Positions 1 to 8,442 are shown, counted from the stretch's first letter. The stretch: DNA of 64,000 nucleotides from an uncultured Prevotellaceae bacterium (GCA_900317305.1 ONGG01000010.1:124001-188000); one strand, 5' to 3'. Program-made: numbers and translations. The notes: generated by a model from the letters alone, not told the origin.

Positions 1-960
1 GTTGCCCACGGCGTGGGTCTTGCGCCGTGTGGGGCGCAGGTAGTCGAAGTCTTTTGCTGCGGAGGTGGGGATGAGCGTGTGGTGGGCGCGGGCTGTGATG
101 TAGTCCACAAGATGCCGGGCCACGGGAATCTCGCACTCGGGCTCCTCGCTTAGCGACACCCGCACGGTGTCGCCGATGCCGTCGGCCAACAGGGCTCCGA
201 TGCCCACGGCACTCTTGATGCGTCCGTCCTCGCCCTCGCCAGCTTCGGTCACGCCTAAATGCAGGGGGTAGTGCATGTCTTCCTGGTCCATCTGGTGCAC
301 CAGGAGCCTTACCGACCGCACCATCACCACGGTGTTGGAGGCCTTGATCGAGATGACCACGTTGTCGAAGGCCTCACGGTGGCAGATACGCAGAAACTCC
401 ATGCAACTCTCCACGATGCCCTCGGGGGTGTCGCCATAGCGCGACATGATACGGTCGGAGAGCGAACCGTGGTTCACTCCGATGCGCAGGGCGGTGTGGT
501 GTTCTCGGCAAATCTGCAACAAGGGCAGCAGGGTGTCCTCTATCTTCTTCAGTTCGGCGGCATACTCCTCGTCGGTATACTCGAGTTTCCGGAAAGTGCG
601 GGCCGGGTCGACGTAGTTGCCGGGGTTGATGCGCACCTTCTCGGCATAGCGTGCGGCCACCTCGGCCACATGGGGATTGAAATGTACGTCGGCCACAAGG
701 GGGGTGTTGATGCCCTGGCTGCGCAGACCGGCGTTGATATGGCGTAGGTTCTCGGCCTCTCGGGTGCCTTGAGTGGTGAATCTCACATACTCGCCACCAG
801 CCTCGATGATACGTTTGGCCTGTGCCACACATCCCTCGGTGTCGTTGGTCAACACGGTGGCCATCGACTGCACGCGGATGGGGTTGTCGCCACCCATGGG
901 CACACCACCCACATTCACCTCCCACGTCTCGCGGCGGGTATAGTTAAACAGGTCGGTCAT
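1..960 (-). CDS. ispG: 4-hydroxy-3-methylbut-2-enyl diphosphate synthase, partial
   Basis: This is the N-terminal part of IspG (GcpE), the cytosolic iron-sulfur enzyme that converts methylerythritol cyclodiphosphate to HMBPP in the MEP isoprenoid pathway. Reading leftward from an ATG at 960, the frame stays open for 320 codons to the window edge, so the C-terminal domain with the cluster cysteines lies outside. Visible family blocks include GGDNPIRVQSM near residue 23, LTNDTEG, EYVRFTTQG, PLVADVHFNPHVAE and KVRINPGNY, followed by LRIGVNHGSLSDRI and VISIKASN. The start lies 3 bp beyond the purE stop, so the two genes are co-transcribed. Identification is from family motifs; whether the gene is complete cannot be judged here. 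Confidence 0.93.
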   Translation of the reverse strand, partial: MTDLFNYTRRETWEVNVGGVPMGGDNPIRVQSMATVLTNDTEGCVAQAKRIIEAGGEYVRFTTQGTREAENLRHINAGLRSQGINTPLVADVHFNPHVAEVAARYAEKVRINPGNYVDPARTFRKLEYTDEEYAAELKKIEDTLLPLLQICREHHTALRIGVNHGSLSDRIMSRYGDTPEGIVESCMEFLRICHREAFDNVVISIKASNTVVMVRSVRLLVHQMDQEDMHYPLHLGVTEAGEGEDGRIKSAVGIGALLADGIGDTVRVSLSEEPECEIPVARHLVDYITARAHHTLIPTSAAKDFDYLRPTRRKTHAVGN

Positions 961-963
961 CGC

Positions 964-1473
964 TCAGTTGGTCTTGAATTGGTAGTTCTTGATCTCGGCC
1001 AACTGGCGGTTGGCCTTTTCTATCTTCTCGCCCAGGTTGGCCTTGTAGGCTTCCACGCGTGAGGCCACCTCGGTGTCGGCGATGGCTATCATCTCGGCGG
1101 CCAGGATGGCGGCATTGGCGGCCGCGTTCACTCCCACGGTGGCCACGGGGATGCCCGGAGGCATCTGGATGATGCTCAGCATGGCATCGAGACCGTCGAG
1201 CATGCCCTTGATGGGCACTCCGATGACAGGCACGGTGGTCGATGCGGCGATCACACCGGGCAGGGCTGCGGCCATGCCGGCGGCTGCGATAATCACCTTG
1301 ATGCCACGGTTTTTGGCCTGACGTGCGAATTGCTCCACGGCATCGGGAGTGCGGTGTGCGGAGAGGGCGTTCACTTCAAAGGGTATGGCCATGTCTTCAA
1401 GCATTTGCATGGCTTTCTCCATCACGGGCAGGTCGCTGGTGCTTCCCATGATGATGCTTACGATAGGATTCAT
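964..1473 (-). CDS. purE: N5-carboxyaminoimidazole ribonucleotide mutase
   Basis: PurE class I, 169 residues, the usual family length. It moves the carboxyl group of N5-CAIR to give CAIR in de novo purine synthesis. The N-terminal phosphate-binding motif GSTSDLPVM (residues 10-18) and the catalytic SAHRTPD segment (near residue 39) are present, as is the glycine/alanine-rich AAAGMAAALPGV block. It sits 21 bp downstream of the PAP2-like gene and 3 bp upstream of ispG in a leftward operon. No purK is adjacent. Family assignment is secure; the operon with rpoN and ispG is a physical observation, not evidence of shared function. Confidence 0.96.
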   Translation of the reverse strand: MNPIVSIIMGSTSDLPVMEKAMQMLEDMAIPFEVNALSAHRTPDAVEQFARQAKNRGIKVIIAAAGMAAALPGVIAASTTVPVIGVPIKGMLDGLDAMLSIIQMPPGIPVATVGVNAAANAAILAAEMIAIADTEVASRVEAYKANLGEKIEKANRQLAEIKNYQFKTN

Positions 1474-1494
1474 GTCGTTATGGTTTTGTTGGGT

Positions 1495-2112
1495 TTATAC
1501 ATATACTACCGACAGGAAGGCGCAGACGATGCCGACGAGGTAGCCGGCCACCACCTGTTCAAGGGTGTGCTGCTTGAGGATGATGCGGCTGGTGCCCACC
1601 ATGCCGGCGAGCAGGAGCAACAGGCAGATCCACCACACGGGGTTGAAGTTGAAGATCATAGCGAAGGCCACCAGGGCTCCCGTCACGCCCCCGATGGCTG
1701 CCGAGTGGGTGGAGATTTTCCACCATAGATTGATGATGGCGCACACCACCTGGATGATGAGCGAGGCCATCACGATGCTGCCGATGAAATGCGAGGCATG
1801 GTTGATTGTGAGCAGGTAATAGCAGGTGAGATAGCACATGATGGAGATGACATAGGGCACCACGCGCCGCTCCTTCACACCCAGTTGGATACGGGTCCAT
1901 CCCTGATAGCGGCGGTAAAGGCGTATCATGGCGGTGGGAAGAAGGATGGTGAAGGTGTATACCATCAGCAGGATGTAGATTTTCACGCCTAAGGGCAGGA
2001 AACTCAGGTAACTGAAGAGAAACAAGATGACCAGTCCAACCACAGGCAGGTGGAAGGGCGAGAAAATGGCGCTCAGCGCCTTGGCCATCAGGATGAGGTG
2101 TTTTGCTTTCAT
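1495..2112 (-). CDS. PAP2-like membrane phosphatase
   Basis: A 205-residue integral membrane protein with about six hydrophobic segments. It matches the degenerate PAP2 phosphatase pattern: KERRVVPYV (KxxxxxxRP region), STHSAAIGG (PSGH region, with H and S kept but P and G lost) and SRIILKQHTLEQVVAG (SRxxxxxH region). Such proteins remove phosphate from lipid phosphates such as undecaprenyl pyrophosphate or phosphatidyl phosphates. The substrate cannot be read from the sequence. Its start overlaps the rpoN stop by 4 bp (ATGA), showing translational coupling. The weakened PSGH motif means catalytic activity is inferred, not certain. Confidence 0.75.
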   Translation of the reverse strand: MKAKHLILMAKALSAIFSPFHLPVVGLVILFLFSYLSFLPLGVKIYILLMVYTFTILLPTAMIRLYRRYQGWTRIQLGVKERRVVPYVISIMCYLTCYYLLTINHASHFIGSIVMASLIIQVVCAIINLWWKISTHSAAIGGVTGALVAFAMIFNFNPVWWICLLLLLAGMVGTSRIILKQHTLEQVVAGYLVGIVCAFLSVVYV

Positions 2113-3515
2113 TGCCTTCTGAGTGTGGATTTGGGAATGCCCAACTGTTCTCTGTATTTCACGATGGTGCGTCGGGCTATGGGGAAGCCTTTCTGTTTCA
2201 TCTCTTGTTCTATCTGCATGTCGGTAAGTGGGTGGCTCTTGTCTTCCTTGTCGATGATTTCCTGCAAAAGGATTTTCAGTTTGCGGGTTGATACCTCCTC
2301 ACCGTCGATGTCGATCTTGTCGGTGAAGAAGAACCGGAGGCGGAAGATGCCCCAGTGGGTCTCGGCATATTTCTCGTTGGTCACGCGCGAGATGGTGGAG
2401 ATGTCGAGGCCTGTGTCGGAGGCCACGTCCTTCAGCGTCATCGGACGAAGGTCGGCCTCGTCGCCGTCGATGAAAAACCGTTCCTGGCGCCGGATGATGG
2501 CGGCCATGGTCTTCTTGAGGGTTTCCTGCCGCTGCTGGATGGCGTCGATGAGACCCTTGGCCTTGTCGATGTCACGGCGCAGTGTGGGAATGGCCTCCTT
2601 CTCGCGTTTCGAGAGGTACTTCATGCTGTCGAGCGACTCGATATACGACTGCGACACCTCGAGAGCGGGCATGTGACCGCGGTTCAGCGTGAAGACCACC
2701 CGTCCGTCGTCGTTGGTCTCCACGATGAAGTCGGGGGTGATCTGGTGGATGTTGAATCCCATCACTTCGCCCAGGGCCGACCCTGGACGGGGGTTGAGCT
2801 TGCGTATCTCCTGCCGTGCCGCCACTTTCTCCTCATCGGTGAGATGGAGCACGTGTTGCAGTTTTTCCCAGTGGTTCTTCAGCAGGTCGTCGAAGTAGTT
2901 GCCGATAATCTTGGTAAGCACTTCCCGCATGCGGAGGTCTTTCTTGCGCTCCACTTGCAGCAGCAGGCACTCGCGCAGGTCGCTCGCACCCACTCCAGGT
3001 GGGTCGAATGTCTGCAGGCATCTGAGCACCTCGCCTATCTCCTCGGTGGTGGCTTCGAAATTGTGGTAGATGGCCATCTCGTCGCTGATGGCGTCGAGAC
3101 TCTTGCGCAGCAGACCGTCGCTGTCGAGCGTGCCTATCAGGTATTCCATGATAAACCGCTGGCGCTCGTCGAGTTCCAGTTCCATCATCTGCTCCTTCAA
3201 TTTGTCGTAGAACGACATCATGTCGGATGGCTCCATCGTCTTGCCAGTGGTGTAGACGGGCAGATAGTCATCGTCGTTGTAGCTGTGCTCGTCGACCGCG
3301 GGGGCCATCTCTGCAACCGAAGGGGTAGGCTCTGTCTCCCAGGAGTTGTCACCACTTTCCTCCAGGGCAGGGTTCTCGTGCATCTGCTGGTTCAGAAACT
3401 CGGTCAGTTGGTCGATGGGTTTCTCTATCATTTGTCCCACGAGCACCTGCTGGGGAGTGAGGCGTTGCTTGGCTTTCTGCTGTTGGGTTTGTTTCTGTAT
3501 CTGTTTGGTGGCCAT
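2109..3515 (-). CDS. rpoN: RNA polymerase sigma-54 factor
   Basis: Sigma-54, 468 residues from the ATG at 3515; the frame is open further upstream but overlaps the preceding gene and lacks sigma-54 character. The N-terminal activator-interacting region is glutamine-rich and contains QRLTPQQVLVGQMIEKP. The core-binding domain carries FDPPGVGASDLRECL. The DNA-binding end has LKDVASDTGLDISTISRV (HTH) and the RpoN box ARRTIVKYREQLGIP close to the C terminus. It lies 2 bp downstream of an uncharacterised gene and overlaps the PAP2-like gene. In Bacteroidetes sigma-54 works with AAA+ activators; none is encoded in the window. Confidence 0.96.
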   Translation of the reverse strand: MATKQIQKQTQQQKAKQRLTPQQVLVGQMIEKPIDQLTEFLNQQMHENPALEESGDNSWETEPTPSVAEMAPAVDEHSYNDDDYLPVYTTGKTMEPSDMMSFYDKLKEQMMELELDERQRFIMEYLIGTLDSDGLLRKSLDAISDEMAIYHNFEATTEEIGEVLRCLQTFDPPGVGASDLRECLLLQVERKKDLRMREVLTKIIGNYFDDLLKNHWEKLQHVLHLTDEEKVAARQEIRKLNPRPGSALGEVMGFNIHQITPDFIVETNDDGRVVFTLNRGHMPALEVSQSYIESLDSMKYLSKREKEAIPTLRRDIDKAKGLIDAIQQRQETLKKTMAAIIRRQERFFIDGDEADLRPMTLKDVASDTGLDISTISRVTNEKYAETHWGIFRLRFFFTDKIDIDGEEVSTRKLKILLQEIIDKEDKSHPLTDMQIEQEMKQKGFPIARRTIVKYREQLGIPKSTLRRQ

Positions 3516-3517
3516 GG

Positions 3518-4159
3518 CTATCTGAAGTATTCGTGGAGTTGGGCGGCATAGGCTGCCAGCCGGGTGGGGTCGTCGTTGCCAAAGCGTTGCCATACTTGTT
3601 TGCAGGGGACTGCCAGACAGCTGTCGGGCATGTCGGTGCGGCGAAGACAGGGGTCGAGCACCTGGAAGATGTCCATCACTTCGATGATGAGCGAGGTACG
3701 AATGCCCATCATCTTGGCGAGCGACTTGATCTCGGGTGTGTCTTCCACCATGGTGTTGGGGGTGAGGTGAAAATACAGGTCGAGGATGATGACCAGCATC
3801 ATCGGGGTGAGTTGGTCGCACTCGGGCAGGGGTTTGAATTCTGTCTCAAACGACTCGTTCACCTCCACTCCCTCATAGAAAGTGGCGGCATTGTTGAACC
3901 CTTGCATCTTGCGGAGCAGCTTCACGCCCTTGCTCAGTTCATGGGGATTGTTGGCATAGGTGTTCCATAGCCGTTCGATACGGGGGGTGTCGAGACGGCG
4001 CAGTTGCATCATCTTGCGGTAAAGGTATTGTGGCGACAGGTGCAGTTCGAGGGCCAGGTCCACCATCCCGCGTGAGTAGAGGGGCTTGGTGCCCATCGGC
4101 TTGCGCAGGTAGAGCTGCATGAGCAGCAGCCAGTATTCATCGTTCCATTTCGTGACCAT
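3518..4159 (-). CDS. Uncharacterised protein upstream of rpoN
   Basis: A 213-residue soluble protein that I do not recognise beyond a guess that it is a conserved Bacteroidales protein. There is no signal peptide or membrane segment. The N-terminal part (about residues 30-60, MVDLALELHLSPQYLYRKM) has the look of a helix-turn-helix, followed by a charged helical region and a C-terminal acidic/aromatic end. The ATG at 4159 is preferred over a TTG two codons earlier. The gene ends 2 bp before rpoN, the first position of the operon, so a role connected to sigma-54 or simple co-transcription are both possible. Function is unknown. Confidence 0.7.
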   Translation of the reverse strand: MVTKWNDEYWLLLMQLYLRKPMGTKPLYSRGMVDLALELHLSPQYLYRKMMQLRRLDTPRIERLWNTYANNPHELSKGVKLLRKMQGFNNAATFYEGVEVNESFETEFKPLPECDQLTPMMLVIILDLYFHLTPNTMVEDTPEIKSLAKMMGIRTSLIIEVMDIFQVLDPCLRRTDMPDSCLAVPCKQVWQRFGNDDPTRLAAYAAQLHEYFR

Positions 4160-4221
4160 CAGCAACAGGTTGTAAAATAGTTTTTGACATTATAAAACAC
4201 AAAAATAATACCAAAAACAAA

Positions 4222-4265
4222 ATAGTGTGGTTTTTGTTAACTTTAATTAACAAAAACCACACTAT
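4222..4265. terminator. Perfect 19-bp inverted repeat, probable terminator
   Basis: Two perfectly complementary 19-nt arms (4222-4240 and 4247-4265) are separated by 6 nt. On the minus strand the stem is followed by a T-rich stretch (TTTTGTTTTTGG), so it should terminate the HAD/peptidase transcript coming from the right. The stem is AT-rich and unusually regular, so a protein-binding palindrome is an alternative. Confidence 0.6.
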
Positions 4266-4309
4266 GCCAACAATCAGAAAAGACGGATGGCTTGGACTCC
4301 AGAACGAAG

Positions 4310-4957
4310 TCACACCAGGTCGACCAGCTTGGCAAAATCGTCGATGATATGGTCGGCTCCGGCTTGGATGAGTTCCTCTACCGTTCCGTTGCCGTAGCTC
4401 ACTCCCACGGTGGCGCATCCCGCATTGCGACCCATAAGGATATCGTATTGGGAGTCGCCCACCACGATGGCTTCCTCGGGCGAGAACCCTGTCTGTTGCA
4501 AGGTGATGAGTGCGGTCTCAGGGTGTGGTTTGGAGTGAGTGATGTCGTCGCAACTCAGCACCAGTGAGATGTAGGGTTCCAACTGCATGTCGCGCACAAA
4601 CTGCATGAGCGTGGCGGTAGCCCGGCTGCTGGCGATGGTAAGGGTCTTGCCACGTTCTTTCAGCATCTTGATGGTTTCTATCACATGGGGAAAGACAGGC
4701 ACAACACCTGGGCCATTGTCCTCGTCGAAGATCCTTCGGTAGACGTCTACGCATTGGTCGCCCATCTCATCGCTCATCTCAATGAGGTGGGTGAAGGTCT
4801 GCTTCAGCGGCAAACCAATCATCCTCTTGCATGCCTCGGCAGAGCGTGGCGGCAGGTTCAGGTGAGCGAGGGTTTTCTGCATGGTGCTGACAATGAGATG
4901 TTGGGTGTCGCCAATCGTCCCGTCGAAGTCGAGCATGATGAGTTTTTTCTCTTGCAT
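4310..4957 (-). CDS. HAD-superfamily phosphatase (phosphoglycolate phosphatase-like)
   Basis: A 215-residue HAD subfamily IA hydrolase. Motif I is LDFDGTIGDT (residues 9-18, nucleophile and acid/base Asp), motif II is the serine in IASSRA, motif III is the lysine in SKPHPETA, and motif IV is VVGDSQYD. The cap inserted between motifs I and II is helical, as in Gph and beta-phosphoglucomutase relatives. It probably dephosphorylates a small sugar phosphate or phosphoglycolate; the exact substrate is not visible. It starts 5 bp after the stop of the papain-like lipoprotein gene, and the two form a leftward operon that ends at the inverted repeat at 4222-4265. Confidence 0.85.
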   Translation of the reverse strand: MQEKKLIMLDFDGTIGDTQHLIVSTMQKTLAHLNLPPRSAEACKRMIGLPLKQTFTHLIEMSDEMGDQCVDVYRRIFDEDNGPGVVPVFPHVIETIKMLKERGKTLTIASSRATATLMQFVRDMQLEPYISLVLSCDDITHSKPHPETALITLQQTGFSPEEAIVVGDSQYDILMGRNAGCATVGVSYGNGTVEELIQAGADHIIDDFAKLVDLV

Positions 4958-4962
4958 GGGGT

Positions 4963-6024
4963 TCAGGGTTGGTTATAAATGGCTTTGGAGGGAATGACCA
5001 CGGCAATGGTCTTCGCCTTCAGGTAGTCTTCCTCCATATAGACGTATCCTCCATAAGCAGTGTTCTTGCCCCAGGAGTTTTTGCAAATGTAGTATTTCTT
5101 TCCGTGGTCGTCATGGGCAAGGCCAATGATGGCCATACAGTGGTTGTCGGTGGTGTCGAAGTGGTCGAACATCCGCTGGCGGGAGTCTTGAGTCACGCTT
5201 TTGTGTCCCTCGGGGAGCACAGCGATGCCATGGCCGAACCCAGGTTCACTGGTGTCGCCTTCCCAGCACACGGGATGTCGGGTGCGCAGGGCGTGGTCGA
5301 TATAGGTCGTCAGGGTGTCGATGGGCACGTTGAGGAACTCCTCTCCGTAATTATTGTCGGGCACTTCGAGCACAAACTTGCTGCCAAAGGGGTGGTGGGT
5401 GAAACTGGTGAGCGCGGTATACTCACGTGGCTGACAGATGCTGTGGGCAAACTCCAGATAGGTGTATTGGCAACCGAGCATGAAAACCCAGGAGGGGACG
5501 GGCCCTATGGCATCGTCGAGCAGGCGCTGTGTGTCTTCCGCCAATGCCTGCATTCCCTTTCGGTGTGCACGGGCCTGATCCGACTGCTGTTGCAACTGTC
5601 GGGCAAGACTTCTTAGGTTGGCGTCCTTGGGTTGGCGGTATGAGGTGAAGGGCATGGCGCCATGGCGCTGCAACAGGCGAAGGGTGGTGGGCATCATGCC
5701 ACGCAGCGTGATGGGGGCATTCTCGTTGGCATAATGGCGGAGGGTTTGCTCCTCAAGCAGGCGACGGCCCAGGAAAATGGCCGACAGGTCGATGGAGTCG
5801 CCTGCCATCAGGTGCTCGGTCTCGATGGTGGCCAGCATGGCGTAAATCCAGCACAGGTCGCTCGCTCCCTGGCTCTTTACCGGGGTGGTCTTCAACCTGA
5901 TATCGATGTGGAATTGCTCTGGTTCAGGCTGCGTTTCCTCGCCTCCCGACTTGCTGCACGACGAGACGACGAATGTGAGAGCAATGATGATGGGAATGAA
6001 ATGCCTCATGAGGTTTCTGCTCAT
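4963..6024 (-). CDS. C1 papain-like peptidase lipoprotein
   Basis: A 353-residue protein with a lipoprotein signal (FVVSSC, acylated Cys near residue 23), so it is exported and lipid-anchored. The mature part resembles the bleomycin hydrolase/aminopeptidase C type of C1 cysteine peptidases. The active Cys lies in VKSQGASDLCWIYA (near residue 58), the His in NHCMAIIGLAHD and the Asn in YYICKNSWGK. A large helical insert separates the first and second blocks. The inferred transcript start is only 3-4 nt before the ATG at 6024, so the ATG at 6009, which keeps the signal peptide, is a plausible alternative start. It is the first gene of an operon with the HAD phosphatase. Confidence 0.82.
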   Translation of the reverse strand: MSRNLMRHFIPIIIALTFVVSSCSKSGGEETQPEPEQFHIDIRLKTTPVKSQGASDLCWIYAMLATIETEHLMAGDSIDLSAIFLGRRLLEEQTLRHYANENAPITLRGMMPTTLRLLQRHGAMPFTSYRQPKDANLRSLARQLQQQSDQARAHRKGMQALAEDTQRLLDDAIGPVPSWVFMLGCQYTYLEFAHSICQPREYTALTSFTHHPFGSKFVLEVPDNNYGEEFLNVPIDTLTTYIDHALRTRHPVCWEGDTSEPGFGHGIAVLPEGHKSVTQDSRQRMFDHFDTTDNHCMAIIGLAHDDHGKKYYICKNSWGKNTAYGGYVYMEEDYLKAKTIAVVIPSKAIYNQP

Positions 6025-6031
6025 TTTGCCG

Positions 6032-6039
6032 CAAAATTA
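6032..6039 (-). promoter_or_regulatory. -7 box for the papain-like peptidase operon
   Basis: TAATTTTG on the minus strand matches the Bacteroidetes -7 consensus TAnnTTTG. It lies 8 bp from the ATG at 6024, implying a nearly leaderless mRNA or use of the internal ATG at 6009. Confidence 0.55.
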
Positions 6040-6080
6040 CGCATTTTCCAACACATCACACCTCATTTCCCGTTTTTTAT

Positions 6081-6111
6081 TTTGCTTTTCGCTCACCTTG
6101 CACTACCTTTG
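6081..6111 (+). promoter_or_regulatory. Promoter of the U32 gene, part of a dispersed repeat
   Basis: TTTG at 6081-6084 and TACCTTTG at 6104-6111 are 19 bp apart. The whole stretch from about 6075 to 6112, spacer included, is identical to one at about 35698-35735. The G of the -7 box is only 4 nt from the start codon, so the mRNA should be leaderless or nearly so. Confidence 0.65.
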
Positions 6112-6115
6112 CAGC

Positions 6116-7378
6116 ATGACTTATGAATACTCCGATTTTGAGGTGATGGCTCCCGTGGGTTCCCGCGAGTCGCTGTCCGCAGCTATCCAGGCTGGTGCCG
6201 ACTCCGTGTATTTCGGCATCGGACAGCTTAACATGCGTGCCCACTCCGCCAACGCGTTCACCATCGACGACCTCAGGCATATCGCCACCGAGTGCCAGGC
6301 TCATGGCATCAAGACCTACCTCACCGTCAACACCATCATCTACGGCGAGGACATCGACACCATGCACACCATCGTCGATGCCGCACACCAGGCGGGCATC
6401 ACTGCCGTTATTGCCTGCGATATCGCCGTGATGAACTACTGCCGCAGCATCGGTCAGGAAGTGCATCTCTCCACCCAACTCAACATCAGTAATATAGAGG
6501 CGCTGAAATTCTATGCGCAGTTTGCCGATGTGGTGGTGCTGGCACGTGAGCTCAACCTCACACAGGTGGCCGAGATTGCCCGGCAGATAGACGAGCAGAA
6601 TGTGTGCGGACCAAGCGGAAAGCGTGTGCGCATCGAGATGTTCTGCCATGGCGCACTGTGCATGGCCATCAGCGGCAAATGCTACCTGAGCCTCGACAAT
6701 GCGGCCCGCTCGGCCAACCGGGGTGAATGTATGCAACTCTGCCGACGGTCGTACACCGTGACCGACAACGAGACGGGAACCCAACTCGAGATTGACAATA
6801 AATATGTGATGAGTCCGAAAGACCTGAAGACCCTCCGCTTCATCGACCGGTTGATGAAAGCCGGGGTGAGGGTGTTCAAAATCGAGGGCCGCGCACGTGG
6901 ACCAGAGTATGTCTACACCGTGGTGAGATGCTACAAAGAGGCCATCAGAAGTGTGGTGGAAGGAACGTTCACCGAAGAGCGCAAGGACGAGTGGGACGCC
7001 CGGCTGGCCAGCGTGTTCAACCGTGGGTTCTGGAATGGTTACTACCTTGGACAGCGGTTGGGCGAGTGGAACAAGCGCTACGGCAGCAACGCCACCGTGC
7101 GTAAAGTGTATGTGGGCAGGGGCGTGAAATACTACTCCCGCTTGGGGGTGGCCGAGTTCACTTGCGATGCCGCGGAGTTCAGCGTGGGCGACAAACTGCT
7201 CATCACTGGGCCTACCACGGGCGTGATGTACGTCGATGCCACAGAGATACGCTACGAACTCCAGCCCGTCGACACCGCCCACAAAGGGCAGCACATCTCC
7301 ATCCCCGTGCCCGCCAAGGTAAGGCCCAGCGACAAACTCTTCAAACTGGTGCCCGATAACGAGACAGATACTCCATAA
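6116..7378 (+). CDS. U32 family protein (TrhP/YegQ-like)
   Basis: A 420-residue U32 protein. This family, once called collagenase-like peptidases, includes E. coli TrhP (YegQ), needed for hydroxylation of tRNA uridine 34. The N-terminal TIM-barrel half begins EVMAPVGSRESLSAAIQAGAD, with VYFGIGQLNMRA after it. The cysteine-containing family core is EMFCHGALCMAISGKCYLS and GECMQLCRRSY (about residues 180-215), followed by MSPKDL and FKIEGRAR. A C-terminal beta-barrel domain follows. The start at 6116 is chosen because the frame upstream lies in the promoter. Either tRNA modification or another U32 role is possible. Confidence 0.85.
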   Translation: MTYEYSDFEVMAPVGSRESLSAAIQAGADSVYFGIGQLNMRAHSANAFTIDDLRHIATECQAHGIKTYLTVNTIIYGEDIDTMHTIVDAAHQAGITAVIACDIAVMNYCRSIGQEVHLSTQLNISNIEALKFYAQFADVVVLARELNLTQVAEIARQIDEQNVCGPSGKRVRIEMFCHGALCMAISGKCYLSLDNAARSANRGECMQLCRRSYTVTDNETGTQLEIDNKYVMSPKDLKTLRFIDRLMKAGVRVFKIEGRARGPEYVYTVVRCYKEAIRSVVEGTFTEERKDEWDARLASVFNRGFWNGYYLGQRLGEWNKRYGSNATVRKVYVGRGVKYYSRLGVAEFTCDAAEFSVGDKLLITGPTTGVMYVDATEIRYELQPVDTAHKGQHISIPVPAKVRPSDKLFKLVPDNETDTP

Positions 7379-7411
7379 GAGGGCGGACATGCCTTAGAAA
7401 AACCAGGCTCT

Positions 7412-7471
7412 CTAGGGAAACTAGTTATCCTAGTACCCCTAGTACCCCTAGAAAAAACCTAAGTTCCCTAG
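7412..7471 (+). repeat. CTAG tandem array, 9-bp period (copy 1)
   Basis: CTAG occurs at 7412, 7421, 7430, 7439, 7448 and 7468, with CTAA at 7458, giving spacings of 9, 9, 9, 9, 10 and 10 bp. Units resemble CTAGTTATC and CTAGTACCC. The array fills the gap between the U32 gene and sufE. A longer array of the same type lies at 39142-39255. Confidence 0.8.
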
Positions 7472-7493
7472 CCCCTCAAAATAATAAAAAAAA

Positions 7494-7919
7494 ATGACCA
7501 TAGACGAATTGCAAGACGAGGTGATAGCCGAATTTTCCGACTTCACCGACTGGATGGACAAGTACCAACTCCTCATCGATCTGGGCAACGAATTGGAGCC
7601 CCTCGACGAGAAATACAAGAACGAGAGCAACCTCATCAACGGATGCCAGAGTAGGGTGTGGATACAAGCCGACTACCATGACGGGCTGGTGTACTTCACC
7701 GCCGAGAGCGATGCCCTCATCGTGAAAGGACTCATCGCCCTCCTGCTGCGCGTGCTCAGCGGACATACCCCACAGGAAATCCTCGACGCCGACCTCTATT
7801 TCATCGAGCAGATAGGTCTGAAAGACCACCTCAGTCCCACCCGGAGCAACGGACTGCTCGCCATGGTGAAGCAGATAAGGGTTTATGCCCTGGCTTTCAA
7901 AACCCAGGAAGATGCGTAA
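7494..7919 (+). CDS. sufE: SufE family sulfur acceptor
   Basis: SufE, 141 residues, the normal length. It accepts the persulfide from the cysteine desulfurase SufS and passes it on for iron-sulfur cluster assembly in the cytosol. The acceptor cysteine sits in LINGCQSRVW (near residue 51). The ADLYFIEQIGLKDHLSPTRSNGL block near residue 105 is also typical of the family. No sufBCDS genes are next to it. Its stop overlaps the start of the RNA methyltransferase gene by 8 bp, so the two are translationally coupled. Confidence 0.94.
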   Translation: MTIDELQDEVIAEFSDFTDWMDKYQLLIDLGNELEPLDEKYKNESNLINGCQSRVWIQADYHDGLVYFTAESDALIVKGLIALLLRVLSGHTPQEILDADLYFIEQIGLKDHLSPTRSNGLLAMVKQIRVYALAFKTQEDA

Positions 7920-8442
7920 ACTGCGTACCATAGAGATGCACCGCATGACGGTGGAGGAATTCCATGCCGCCGAGAAACTGCCGCTGATGGTGGTGCTCGA
8001 CGATGTGAGATCGCTCTATAACGTGGGCAGCGTGTTCCGCACCTGTGATGCCTTCAGGGTGGCGGGGGTGTGCCTATGCGGCATCACCGCCACGCCGCCA
8101 CACCCTGAGATCCACAAGACGGCTTTGGGAGGAGAGGATAGTGTCGACTGGCGATATTTCAAGACCGCTGTCGAGGCTGTGGAGTATCTGCATCAGGAGG
8201 GTTACCGGGTGTGCGCCATCGAACAGGCCGAGGGCAGCACGCTCCTGCAGCACTTGCAAGTGGAAGAGGGAGTGAGATATGCCGTGGTGTTCGGCAATGA
8301 GGTGAAAGGCGTGCATCAGGAGGTGGTCGACCTGTGCGACGACTGCATCGAAATCCCCCAGTGGGGCACCAAGCACTCGATGAACGTGTCGGTGACGGCA
8401 GGCATCGTGCTATGGGAATTTTGCAAACAAATGAGACTCTGA
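7912..8442 (+). CDS. SpoU (TrmH) family RNA 2'-O-methyltransferase
   Basis: A 176-residue protein with the SPOUT trefoil-knot methyltransferase motifs: motif 1 in LDDVRSLYNVGSVFRTCDAF (residues 30-49), motif 2 in VFGNEVKGV and motif 3 in HSMNVSVTAGIVLWE. It methylates the 2'-OH of an rRNA or tRNA nucleoside using SAM. It lacks the long N-terminal RNA-binding extension of RlmB, so the exact target is open. The ATG at 7912 is preferred because it begins just before the conserved core and overlaps the sufE stop by 8 bp. Confidence 0.9.
   Translation: MRKLRTIEMHRMTVEEFHAAEKLPLMVVLDDVRSLYNVGSVFRTCDAFRVAGVCLCGITATPPHPEIHKTALGGEDSVDWRYFKTAVEAVEYLHQEGYRVCAIEQAEGSTLLQHLQVEEGVRYAVVFGNEVKGVHQEVVDLCDDCIEIPQWGTKHSMNVSVTAGIVLWEFCKQMRL

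Noticed and set aside
2109..3821. Longer start of rpoN upstream of 3515
   Set aside because: The extension overlaps the preceding gene and has no sigma-54 character; the conserved N terminus begins at 3515.
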